Below, piece by piece: positions 28,804-35,826 of a DNA stretch of 36,019 nt; position 1 is the first letter of the stretch, and each line of letters opens with the position of its first letter. A program made the position numbers and the translations under genes. The stretch comes from a virus: positions 1-36,019 of the IMG/VR virus record IMGVR_UViG_3300047312_000136, one strand, 5' to 3'. A model generated the notes under the pieces. It was not told where the DNA came from. It saw only the letters and a program-made list of their open reading frames with translations, and searched no databases.

Positions 28804-29379
28804 CTACTCCCATGAAATACGATTGATTATCGTCGAGCCTTCATGCTCGGCATCCCAAACAAACCATGCATAAGCGGTAGAGCTAGGAGCGCGCGGGCCG
28901 GTCCAGCCGTCGCGGTGCATCATCGGCAGCCGATTGCGAAAGACGTGAACGCGAGATAGCGCGCCTTCTAAAATATCGCTGCGCCCGGTAGCTTCGAGGA
29001 ACGCCAACCGCAGCAGCATCACTACCTTTGGGCAGAGCGTTAGCGCGTGGCGCACAAATTCGTTGGCAAGCTTAAACGGCGGGTTAGTAATAATTGCGCT
29101 GCAATGCGGTGGCGCTCGTGTCTCCATAAGAAAATCGACGCCGCCTTCGTCGGGGGTAAAACCGCCGTAAGTAACGAGGTCGGTTGACCAGACACCAAAC
29201 CCGGCTTGCCGTAGAACGTAGGAGATTGCGCCGCGACCACACGCTGGTTCCCAAATATTTAGCGGGAACGTCTCGACCTGCAGCAAGGCGCGGGTAGCTT
29301 CGGGCGGCGTCTCGTACAGATCGTCCTTACGATCCGCTAAGACGTGATGACCGGCTTGTACCGATTGTTTGTTTGACAC
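28804..29379 (-). CDS. DNA adenine methylase-like protein
   Basis: The start is a GTG at 29377-29379 with GGGG eight bases upstream; a longer frame begins at 29436. The 191-residue product has motif I IWEPACGRGAISYVL (EPACGRG 44-50) and motif IV IITNPPFKLANEF (NPPF 99-102), typical of N6-adenine methylases. No target-recognition domain or restriction partner is visible, so it is an orphan methylase or a methylase-fold protein with other use. The later ADNQ/ParB protein at 26092-26763 is a plausible partner. Confidence 0.82.
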   Translation of the reverse strand: MSNKQSVQAGHHVLADRKDDLYETPPEATRALLQVETFPLNIWEPACGRGAISYVLRQAGFGVWSTDLVTYGGFTPDEGGVDFLMETRAPPHCSAIITNPPFKLANEFVRHALTLCPKVVMLLRLAFLEATGRSDILEGALSRVHVFRNRLPMMHRDGWTGPRAPSSTAYAWFVWDAEHEGSTIINRISWE

Positions 29380-29404
29380 TGCGCAGACCCCGAAAAGAAT
29401 CGCG

Positions 29405-29851
29405 CTATAATAAGCCCGGTAATAGGGTGGACTCAAGTTCTGCTACTATCACCTGCAATGTCGGTGTTTGTCCGTAAACTTTTCGGAAGCGTGAGGCGAC
29501 GACTTGCGAATCATCGCGCCATACGACCCCCTTGATCGCGTCCGCAACCATCTTCTCTATATTATCAAAATCAGGTTTGGTTACTGGATAGAGATAGCCG
29601 GTCAGTGCGTTGTTGCGTTTCTTAATCGGCCAGCTTTTCGGCACCGGGAACGTCGCGGTTATCAACAACTCTACCGGGCCACCAAACAACCCTATGTGTC
29701 CCATCGCGTCCTTAGCTACCGCCCGTAGTTCTTTTTCGTAGGCGCGCGTCGGCGCTGGCGTATATCCCCAGGTTTTACCGCCGTGACTTACAATTTGTGC
29801 GCGAGCCTTGCCGCGCGGCTTTCCGTCCAAGCTGAAGGATACGGAGGTCAA
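29405..29851 (-). CDS. rusA: RusA-like Holliday junction resolvase
   Basis: A 148-residue RusA-family nuclease. GKPRGKARAQI at the N-terminus, TKPDFDNIEKMVADA (the catalytic Asp cluster, KPDFDN 92-97) and IKGVVWRDDSQVV (107-118) are the family signatures. It resolves four-way junctions during phage recombination and packaging. The start is a TTG at 29849-29851 whose frame is closed by a stop just upstream, so no ATG is possible. It overlaps the preceding gene's TGA as TTGA. RecE/RecT are on the opposite strand nearby, completing the recombination set. Confidence 0.9.
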   Translation of the reverse strand: MTSVSFSLDGKPRGKARAQIVSHGGKTWGYTPAPTRAYEKELRAVAKDAMGHIGLFGGPVELLITATFPVPKSWPIKKRNNALTGYLYPVTKPDFDNIEKMVADAIKGVVWRDDSQVVASRFRKVYGQTPTLQVIVAELESTLLPGLL

Positions 29852-30018
29852 TGCAGCGCCGCGCTATGCGTAGACTCGTCATCGAGCATGATATGAAAGA
29901 GCAGACTAGCGGCGACATCGCCGGGTTTCATACCCATGCGCGCCGCCAGCTTGAGCAGCCATTCGGCGGTGCGCTCATCGAGTTCTACGAGGTCAGTATT
30001 GGTGTCACGATTTTTCAT
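29848..30018 (-). CDS. Small protein, possible RHH/antitoxin-like, 56 aa
   Basis: The ATG at 30016-30018 has AAGG nine bases upstream, and the 56-codon frame ends in the TGA overlapping the rusA TTG start. The sequence DLVELDERTAEWLLKLAARMGMKPGDVAASLLFHIM has one strand followed by two helices, as in ribbon-helix-helix proteins. It may be a small repressor in the rusA leader. The fold is inferred from the pattern only. Confidence 0.68.
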   Translation of the reverse strand: MKNRDTNTDLVELDERTAEWLLKLAARMGMKPGDVAASLLFHIMLDDESTHSAALH

Positions 30019-30044
30019 GACGGGCGGCCTTAAGTGATTCGCGG

Positions 30045-30272
30045 CTAAATGTCAGTCGGCCAAGCCACGTTTTCCGGCCAATATTTGTGAAACGCCATCT
30101 CAAGTTCGTCATACTTGCGCAGCGTGATTGATACTTGTCCCTTTCTAAACTTGGGCAGGAAGTCGCGATGTCCGTATAGCTTGGCGCTTGCTTGTCCTAG
30201 AGTAAGCCGCGTTGCCTTACAGTAAATTCTGGCAAGGTTTAGTAGGCGCTCGCGTGCTTCGGCTTCGATCAT
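30045..30272 (-). CDS. HTH-like small regulator, 75 aa
   Basis: The first gene of the minus-strand replication operon, divergent from recE. The pattern LLNLARIYCKATRLTLGQASAKLYGHRDFLPKFRKG, followed by TLRKYDELEMAFHKYWPENVAWP, is like short Rhizobiales proteins that I recall, with a Cro/CI-type helix-turn-helix and a conserved WPxxxxWP end. It is well placed to control the divergent region 30273-30348. Repressor function is inferred. Confidence 0.75.
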   Translation of the reverse strand: MIEAEARERLLNLARIYCKATRLTLGQASAKLYGHRDFLPKFRKGQVSITLRKYDELEMAFHKYWPENVAWPTDI

Positions 30273-30348
30273 GTGAATTTCTCTTTGCGTTCAGCATAAA
30301 AAAATACTATAAATTAGATTCGTCGTCAATCCTACTAGGGGCTGCAAA
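30273..30348 (+). promoter_or_regulatory. Divergent control region between regulator and recE
   Basis: 76 bases separate the minus start at 30272 and the plus start at 30349. The plus side has an A-rich stretch (30298-30305) and a TATAAATT -10-like element near 30310-30317, then CCTACTAGGGGCTGCAAA before ATG. That AGGGG-CTGCA ribosome site is nearly the same as the one at 16470-16480. The short width means both promoters must overlap, so the adjacent small regulator could switch between them. Confidence 0.55.
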
Positions 30349-31290
30349 ATGAAACCTGTACGATGGGATGGCACGCTACCAATAAAACGGCCCGGTATTT
30401 ATGCCGGGGTGCCGATGTCCGTCTATCACAGCCAGGATATTTGTCCGGGGCCGAGTATCAGTAGCGGTGGCCTCCGTAGGATGTTCAAGGAATCGCCCGC
30501 GCACTTTTTTGCTAAGTGGGATGGCAACCCGAACCGTAAGCCGGAAGAAACGCCGCGCCACTTCATCTTAGGACAAGCCCTCCATCATTTGCTGCTAGGC
30601 GAGCCGGGGTTCGCCAAGTTCTTTGCTATCCAGCCCGCCGAGTATGAAAACAAAAAGGGTGAGGTAAAGCCGTGGAGCAATAACGCTACTGATTGCAAAG
30701 AGTGGCACGAGGCGCGCAAGGCGGAAGGCCGCAAGGTTTTGTTAGCGAGCGAAGTCGAAGACATACGCGGCATGGCTGAGAGCCTTGGCAGGCACCCTAT
30801 TATCAAAGCCGGTGCGCTAAACGGTCAGATAGAACGCTCGATCATCTGGCAAGATAAAGAGACGGGCATTTGGCTCAAGTCTCGACCCGATACCATCCCC
30901 GGTGATAGCGCCGACTTTGTTGATCTGAAGTCAATCTTCAGCGTGCAATATAATGACGTAGTAAAACGCATGGGGGATTCTTCCTACCAGATGCAGGCGG
31001 CGTTAGGGCGGCGCGCAGCGCGCGAAGTTCTCGGCTTACGCGCTATCACATGGTCGTTGGTGTTCGTAGAAAAATCCACGCCCTATTGCGTGCGGGTATT
31101 CACGCTAAAGGATAACGACCTTGATCGCGGCGAGAAGCAGATACAGGCGGCGATTCATGCCTTTGTGCGATGCCTAAAGTCTAAACACTGGCCGGGGCCG
31201 GGGGGGGAGAGCCGCGATGCAGAATATATTGAACTAAGTGAGCGTGAGCAGAAAGCCATAGATGACAAGCTTGCAATGATGGAGAGCTAA
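30349..31290 (+). CDS. recE: RecE-like PD-(D/E)XK exonuclease
   Basis: A 313-residue exonuclease of the DUF3799/RecE C-terminal type. It contains a ILGQALHHLLLGE helix (H79-H80), then IWLKSRPDTIPGDSADFVDLKSI, which provides the metal-binding D181 and the D192-x-K194 pair. SSYQMQAALG (the Q motif that contacts the DNA end) and LVFVEKSTPYCVRVF follow. It resects double-strand ends to single strands for RecT, encoded two bases downstream. No other nuclease of this kind is seen in the window. Confidence 0.88.
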   Translation: MKPVRWDGTLPIKRPGIYAGVPMSVYHSQDICPGPSISSGGLRRMFKESPAHFFAKWDGNPNRKPEETPRHFILGQALHHLLLGEPGFAKFFAIQPAEYENKKGEVKPWSNNATDCKEWHEARKAEGRKVLLASEVEDIRGMAESLGRHPIIKAGALNGQIERSIIWQDKETGIWLKSRPDTIPGDSADFVDLKSIFSVQYNDVVKRMGDSSYQMQAALGRRAAREVLGLRAITWSLVFVEKSTPYCVRVFTLKDNDLDRGEKQIQAAIHAFVRCLKSKHWPGPGGESRDAEYIELSEREQKAIDDKLAMMES

Positions 31291-31292
31291 CT

Positions 31293-32381
31293 ATGAGCGA
31301 CCTAGAATATATGCCGAGCAACCAACAACAGAAGCCGATGACCAAGCGAGACTTGGCAACCTTCGGCATGGAAGCGCTGGATAAGACCCGCGCGGGACAA
31401 GTAGCCGTAACGCGCGCCGCTGGCGGCGTTTCGTTTGCTAGCGCGCTTGAGGTAATGGAGTTCGCAAAGCTAATGGCCGTTGCCGACAAAGCGGTGCCGA
31501 GGCATTTACGAAACAATGCCGGTGCCTGTCTGCGTATCGTCTTCCAGGCAGTCGAGTGGCAGATGTCACCGTGGGCGGTCGCGGACAAAAGCTACGAAGT
31601 AAACGACCGCATCGCCTATGAGAGCCAACTAATTCATGCCGTGATCGAAGCCCGCGCGCCGCTGCGCGAGCGGTTGATATGCGAGTACGCTGGCGAGGGG
31701 GCCGAGCGCGAATGTCGAGTAGTCGGCAAATTCCTTGACGGTACGGAGCGCGATTACACGACGCCGCAAATAGGAAAGATACGGGTCAAGAATAGCCCGC
31801 TCTGGAAAGACGACCCGGACCAGCAGCTATTCTATGCGGGCAGTCGTAGTTGGGCGCGCAAGTGGTGTCCTGATGTTCTGATGGGACTCTATACCAAAGA
31901 CGAACTAGCACGCGATCCTACCTTGGGCCGTGACGAGTCCGAACTGCCGGGGCCGGGGCTACATGCGCGGCTCGTTAGCGGCAACGTAGATCGAGAGGAA
32001 GGACATAGGGAGGGCTATGTTGAAACAGAACTTGGACCTGAAAAAGATAACGCAAGTGTGGATGACGCAGAACCACGGGGTGATGATACTACTGCCCCGG
32101 CGACTAGCACTGTTCGCAAGGGCAAGCGTAGCAGAAAAACTAAGCCAGTCGAAGCTATCGCGCCGTCGCCCTCGCTCAAAGCCGAAGATATAAAGAACGC
32201 AAAGCAGTGGGCAATCTATTGCGCGGCATGGCTAAGGGAATCTATCAGCGCTGACGATATTCGCAAGCGATGGGATGCAGAGCGCAAGCTGCGTAACAAC
32301 GCTGGCGTTACCGCCGACGAGCGAGTGCCGGTGCAGAACTACATGGTAGATCGCTGCAAGGAATTGGGAGAACCCCAATGA
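31293..32381 (+). CDS. recT: RecT-family single-strand annealing protein
   Basis: A 362-residue RecT. The core (residues 50-200) includes EVMEFAKLMAVADKAVPRHLR, CLRIVFQAVEWQMSPWAVADKSYEVN, IAYESQLIHAVI and, after a long beta region, QLFYAGSRSWARKWCPDVLMGLYTKDEL. These are the RecT fold landmarks. Residues 240-275 are an acidic linker and 290-362 a helical tail with KAEDIKNAKQWAIYCAAWL. It anneals the ssDNA made by RecE. The ATG at 31293 has GGAG upstream. Confidence 0.9.
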   Translation: MSDLEYMPSNQQQKPMTKRDLATFGMEALDKTRAGQVAVTRAAGGVSFASALEVMEFAKLMAVADKAVPRHLRNNAGACLRIVFQAVEWQMSPWAVADKSYEVNDRIAYESQLIHAVIEARAPLRERLICEYAGEGAERECRVVGKFLDGTERDYTTPQIGKIRVKNSPLWKDDPDQQLFYAGSRSWARKWCPDVLMGLYTKDELARDPTLGRDESELPGPGLHARLVSGNVDREEGHREGYVETELGPEKDNASVDDAEPRGDDTTAPATSTVRKGKRSRKTKPVEAIAPSPSLKAEDIKNAKQWAIYCAAWLRESISADDIRKRWDAERKLRNNAGVTADERVPVQNYMVDRCKELGEPQ

Positions 32382-33082
32382 AGAAGGACAGGGCAGAGGA
32401 AGCATACGCCGCCATGAAGACAATCGGGCGACCAGTGACCATGCCAGAGTTGGCGGACCATACCAAAATCCCGATTGGGTCAATCGGCGCAGCCCTCAGA
32501 CGCTTTGTAAAGCATGGCGTCGCTGCCGAGGTCGGCGTCAAAAAGATGACGAATGGACATCTGGCTAAAACGTTCAAGCTGAACGGCACCCTACTACTGT
32601 CAGGGCGCAGCGGCAGGCAACTTTCCATCACGCTAGATGATGTCCGCCAAAACCGGCATCTTAATCGAAGTCAATTAAGAGTGAAATTCAATGCTCGTAA
32701 TTGGCGGACAGTCGATCTAGCCGTTTGTTTGGTCAGCTTGTTAGAGAACCCGTACCTATCAAATGAACAGCGTTCTGTCGTTGCTGAATCAGAGCAACGA
32801 TTCAAGATAGGCCAAGTTGAAAGGGCGAGGAAGCTGATAGACCCGATCCGGCGCAAGGCTTGGGGTAATAGCAAACAGTACGGTTCGCCCGAACATCTTG
32901 CAAATCGCCGACGTGTTGATCTTGAAAAGCCAATCGACGTTATATGCGTGGTGGCCGACAGGCTCTCCACCATAGAGGTTCCGCTGCTAGGGGAGGCCGA
33001 CAGGGTTGCCTTCGCGCATCGGATTAACGACGCCTGTAAGCAGTTGATACAACTGCGGCGGCGTATCAATAGAGGAGGATGA
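32378..33082 (+). CDS. Winged-helix protein of unknown function
   Basis: A 234-residue protein overlapping recT by four bases (ATGA). Residues 1-70 form a winged helix (RAEEAYAAMKTIGRPVTMPELADHTKIPIGSIGAALRRFVKHG in pieces). The middle has a LSITLDDVRQNRHLNRSQLRVKFN beta-helix stretch, and the end a helical pair (QRFKIGQVERARKLI, RLSTIEVPLL, CKQLIQLRRRINRGG). It is basic and probably binds DNA. Position next to RecT suggests a recombination helper, by inference. Confidence 0.75.
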   Translation: MKKDRAEEAYAAMKTIGRPVTMPELADHTKIPIGSIGAALRRFVKHGVAAEVGVKKMTNGHLAKTFKLNGTLLLSGRSGRQLSITLDDVRQNRHLNRSQLRVKFNARNWRTVDLAVCLVSLLENPYLSNEQRSVVAESEQRFKIGQVERARKLIDPIRRKAWGNSKQYGSPEHLANRRRVDLEKPIDVICVVADRLSTIEVPLLGEADRVAFAHRINDACKQLIQLRRRINRGG

Positions 33083-33083
33083 A

Positions 33084-33896
33084 ATGACGACGACTCACTT
33101 TCCAGACAAGCAGAAGATCACTTGGATTTCGGTCAAATACATCTCGGTGATCTGGCCGAATGCACAGCGACCGTTCCGACCAGAAAAGGCCAAACGGATT
33201 GCTGACAATCTCGACCCCGACATGCTAGGGGAGATTCTTGTGACCAAGCCGAACGGCAAGGGAATCTATCACAACATCGATGGTCAGCACCGCGTTGCCG
33301 CCGTCCGCTTGTTGTGGGGACCAGATGAGCAGGTGCCGTGCGTGGTCAAGGACGCCGAAGCCGTTGACGAGAAGCGCGCCGCAAAACTATTCGACGGCAT
33401 CAACAGCACGCAGTCGCGCACACCGCCGAACCAGCTTGAGACTTTCAGGGTACGGCTAACGGCTGAAGAAGCAGATGAGGTCGAGGTAGACAGGATCGTG
33501 CGCTTTTACGGCTTCCGCGTCGGCTACAGTGACAAGAGTGGTCGCAATATCAGTGCCTGCGGCACGCTGTTGAGCATTTTGCGTCGGTATAACGCGGACA
33601 TTCTGAAGGCTACGCTAGTCACTGTTAGGACGACTTGGGGCTTCGATCCAGCGGCGGTGAACGGCACTATGCTAGCAGGTTACGCAATGTTCTTGCGGGA
33701 GTTCGGACACCGTTGCGATCATAAGCGGCTAATCAGGGTCATGGAGAAGAAATATACTCCTGGCCGTCTGCTCGCCGCCATCAAGGCAATGAAGGAATCC
33801 AACTTCGCACCCAACGGACCCGCCGCCTTAGTAGACATCATCCTGATGAACTATAATCAGCGTTTGGCCGCTGATGCGGTCTTGAAGCGCAAGTGA
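33084..33896 (+). CDS. ParB-like (DUF6551 family) protein
   Basis: A 270-residue protein. Residues 13-75 form a ParB-type fold (YISVIWPNAQRPFRPEKAKRIADNLDPDMLGEILV in pieces; IDGQHRVAAVRLLWG, IDGQHR 65-70). After KLFDGINSTQSRTPP follow helical repeats (VRFYGFRVGYSDKSGRNISACGTLLSIL, AGYAMFLREFGH). DUF6551 proteins are widespread in phages and actinobacteria with unknown role. This is the third ParB-like fold in the window. It is coupled to the next gene by a GTGA overlap. GGAGG precedes the ATG. Confidence 0.82.
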   Translation: MTTTHFPDKQKITWISVKYISVIWPNAQRPFRPEKAKRIADNLDPDMLGEILVTKPNGKGIYHNIDGQHRVAAVRLLWGPDEQVPCVVKDAEAVDEKRAAKLFDGINSTQSRTPPNQLETFRVRLTAEEADEVEVDRIVRFYGFRVGYSDKSGRNISACGTLLSILRRYNADILKATLVTVRTTWGFDPAAVNGTMLAGYAMFLREFGHRCDHKRLIRVMEKKYTPGRLLAAIKAMKESNFAPNGPAALVDIILMNYNQRLAADAVLKRK

Positions 33897-34408
33897 AACT
33901 CCCTCGACCATACATACCGCTCCGCGTCCGAGTTGTGGTCGCGGAGCGGAAAGCTACGGCGGCAGGGGTTTATCCCCGCGCCAGTATTTCAACGTGGCCC
34001 TACGGGGCGCAGCTACGAGAACTACTTTATGTTCTATTTGGTGATGAAAAAGTTGAACTGCACCACCGGCCTGCACTCTGCAATCGGCAGCGATCAGCCA
34101 CGGTGAAGGGAATCGTTTATGATCCGCCAGCAAACGATCCTGATTATCTAGTCTATCTGCCCGCCGATGAACACGACATCGAAACTCGCGTGCGCGGACA
34201 GCACGGACAGCACAGCGACCTAGCTCTAGCGCGGAAGCGCAAACGGGCTGAGAAAAAAGCAAACAAACAACGAATTAAGGCAGTCGGTTATTTTCTCGCA
34301 TGGAAGCGACGGCAGCAGCAAAAAGCAAAGCGCTTGAAAACTCATTGGCCTAAACGTAAATTGCGCTCTGCAAACAGATGGCCGAAGAAAAAGCTAAGAG
34401 GAGATTGA
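33893..34408 (+). CDS. HNH-endonuclease-like protein
   Basis: The start is a GTG at 33893-33895 overlapping the preceding stop. In the 171-residue product, VELHHRPALCNR is the first His/Cys pair of an HNH motif, and PPANDPDYLVYLPADEHDIETRVRGQHGQHSDLALARKRKR is the second part, with the HD and QHGQH segments. I recall this arrangement in Rhizobiales phages. The last 60 residues are a very basic Lys/Arg tail (KKANKQRIK, RRQQQKAKRLK, KRKLRSANRWPKKKLRG). HNH activity is likely but the domain is divergent. Confidence 0.72.
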   Translation: MKLPRPYIPLRVRVVVAERKATAAGVYPRASISTWPYGAQLRELLYVLFGDEKVELHHRPALCNRQRSATVKGIVYDPPANDPDYLVYLPADEHDIETRVRGQHGQHSDLALARKRKRAEKKANKQRIKAVGYFLAWKRRQQQKAKRLKTHWPKRKLRSANRWPKKKLRGD

Positions 34409-34412
34409 CGCG

Positions 34413-34694
34413 ATGCTTTACAAGCCGACCTGGAATAAGACTCCGAGTTGCGCCGGTTTAATTGCTTGGCTCGAAACGCAAGACCCGGAGCGCACCTATG
34501 ATTGGCTCGCCATGAAAGGGTGTCTGATCTGCGCCTATTATGACGCTCTTGGGATCAATGATTTTAGCGACGTTAATCGACCCATGTACAAGGAGACATT
34601 TAGTTTGGCGGAACAATACTATGAGGTTTGCATGACAAAACCTTGGACTTTCGGCGCGGCGCTGGCTCGCGCTCGTTTGTTGAGGGGAGATTAA
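34413..34694 (+). CDS. Hypothetical protein, 93 aa
   Basis: The ATG at 34413 follows AGGAGATTGACGCG. The product is helical with aromatic residues (AGLIAWLETQDPERTYDWLAMKGCLICAYYDALG). It has the style of short phage proteins with the DPERTYDW motif. No family is confirmed. Its stop TAA is the middle of a GATTAACGATG cassette that also gives the next start. Confidence 0.72.
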   Translation: MLYKPTWNKTPSCAGLIAWLETQDPERTYDWLAMKGCLICAYYDALGINDFSDVNRPMYKETFSLAEQYYEVCMTKPWTFGAALARARLLRGD

Positions 34695-34696
34695 CG

Positions 34697-34870
34697 ATGC
34701 CCGATCTTTTTGAGCATCGCCAAGAGCGCCTAAAGGCGGCTGTCCGTGCGGCGTGTTGCGAGGCGTGCGACTGGCCTGACTGCGGCTGTGAGACAACCGC
34801 CAATATTGTCCGCAAGGCTATCGTAGCTTGGGACGATTTTGGCACCGATTCATCGGTCATGAAGGATTAA
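34697..34870 (+). CDS. Small cysteine-rich protein, 57 aa
   Basis: The ATG at 34697 lies in GGGGAGATTAACGATG; a longer frame exists upstream without a good start. The product has CCEACDWPDCGC within about 15 residues, the six-cysteine core of a small metal-binding or structural knot, then a helix (ETTANIVRKAIVAWDDFG). Function unknown. Confidence 0.72.
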   Translation: MPDLFEHRQERLKAAVRAACCEACDWPDCGCETTANIVRKAIVAWDDFGTDSSVMKD

Positions 34871-34872
34871 CA

Positions 34873-35031
34873 ATGGCGCGATCCAGAAAAGCGATTGAGG
34901 CGTGCGCGGCATGGCTCGCCTATTGCCTCAAGATCGGATGGAAGAAATCAAGTCTAGATGAGTTGGAGACACTTTGGTGGACACACCACGATGACCACGG
35001 GAAGCTAATGCAGCTTCCGCGTCGGTCATAG
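34873..35031 (+). CDS. Small helical protein, 52 aa
   Basis: The ATG at 34873 follows GAAGGATTAACA. The product is MARSRKAIEACAAWLAYCLKIGWKKSSLDELETLWWTHH in pieces: an amphipathic helix then a tryptophan-rich end. It resembles phage small proteins with LDxLExLWWxHHD, which I recall from other alphaproteobacterial phages. Function unknown. Confidence 0.7.
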   Translation: MARSRKAIEACAAWLAYCLKIGWKKSSLDELETLWWTHHDDHGKLMQLPRRS

Positions 35032-35040
35032 AGGATAACG

Positions 35041-35283
35041 ATGACGCACGACTTCGTATTATTGCCGCTTGGCACCTATATGCCGACCAGTTTTTCCTCT
35101 GACGCGCTAGACGGCCCCTGCACGATATGTGGCAAGCCAGCGAGGGAGCATCGTGTCGGCGGTCCCGGCCCTTCATGCCCAACGCAGCGTACGCGATGGG
35201 ATTTAGCAAAACTCGACTTAGGCCCCGCAATCGTTTTCATCGCGGGCTTTCTGTGCGGTGTGTTTGTTCCGTTCTGGCACTAA
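35041..35283 (+). CDS. Small protein with Cys pair and C-terminal membrane segment, 80 aa
   Basis: The ATG at 35041 follows GAGGATAACG. A CTICGK pair with a nearby His (AREHRV) and a second Cys (GPSCPT) suggest a zinc-binding head. Residues 62-78 (PAIVFIAGFLCGVFVPF) are a hydrophobic membrane segment with a very short outside end. This would be a membrane protein with a cytoplasmic zinc finger. Function unknown. Confidence 0.72.
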   Translation: MTHDFVLLPLGTYMPTSFSSDALDGPCTICGKPAREHRVGGPGPSCPTQRTRWDLAKLDLGPAIVFIAGFLCGVFVPFWH

Positions 35284-35300
35284 TAGGAAATGTGAAAGCA

Positions 35301-35459
35301 ATGGCGAAGAAGCGGGCTCAGATAATCAAAGTCAAAGACTACGGCGACCATTGGATAAACCGGCTCGCCGTCATTCTAGACACGCTCGCCAAGATGGAGC
35401 CGAGGGAACGAGAGGTGTCGCTTGAGTTCATCGTCGCGAAGTACCTCAAGCGTTCATGA
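35301..35459 (+). CDS. Small basic protein, 52 aa
   Basis: The ATG at 35301 is preceded by AGGAAATGTGAAAGCA; a longer frame starts at 35127 but lies inside the previous gene. The product is KRAQIIKVKDYGDHWINRLAVILDTLAKMEPREREVSLEFIVAKYL in pieces, a basic start then one long helix pair. Function unknown. Confidence 0.68.
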   Translation: MAKKRAQIIKVKDYGDHWINRLAVILDTLAKMEPREREVSLEFIVAKYLKRS

Positions 35460-35470
35460 AGGGATTAACG

Positions 35471-35674
35471 ATGGAGCAGGTCGAGAATTGCAAAGTCGAT
35501 GATTGCCAAAAGCGCGTATTGCTGGCGCACTTAAAGCAAGCACTTCGGCAATGGCATATGTATGCCGAAATGGTCGAAAACCCCAATGACTGTGATCTGA
35601 TAACTGAGCAAACGCCAGAAGGCGAAATGTATCGTGAGGCCGTCGCCTTTGTTGCTGCAATGGAAGCACACTAA
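35471..35674 (+). CDS. Small helical protein, 67 aa
   Basis: The ATG at 35471 follows GAAGGGATTAACG; a frame beginning at 35456 is less likely. The product has a cysteine pair near the N-terminus (NCKVDDC), then a long amphipathic helix (KRVLLAHLKQALRQWHMYAEMVE) and an acidic end. Function unknown. Confidence 0.7.
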   Translation: MEQVENCKVDDCQKRVLLAHLKQALRQWHMYAEMVENPNDCDLITEQTPEGEMYREAVAFVAAMEAH

Positions 35675-35687
35675 TAGGGAATTAACG

Positions 35688-35813
35688 ATGGGAGAGCGGC
35701 GTGAAGATGCCTGGAGATTTAGTCAGACACGCAGCGAAGGGACCGTGGGTGTCATCCCTCAGTCAGGACACCTAGAGCGGGCGTGGCGACCCGCCTCTCC
35801 CGCCAATCGCTGA
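35688..35813 (+). CDS. Tiny open frame, 41 aa, or structured RNA
   Basis: The ATG at 35688 follows AGGGAATTAACG and the frame ends at TGA 35811-35813. The same stretch has arms that pair across its length: GGGAGAG-CGG at 35689-35699 with CCG-CCTCTCCC near 35791-35801, and an inner GGTGTC/GACACC hairpin. Coding support is therefore weaker than for its neighbours; the ribosome cassette argues for translation. Confidence 0.5.
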   Translation: MGERREDAWRFSQTRSEGTVGVIPQSGHLERAWRPASPANR

Positions 35814-35826
35814 TGAAGGATTAACG

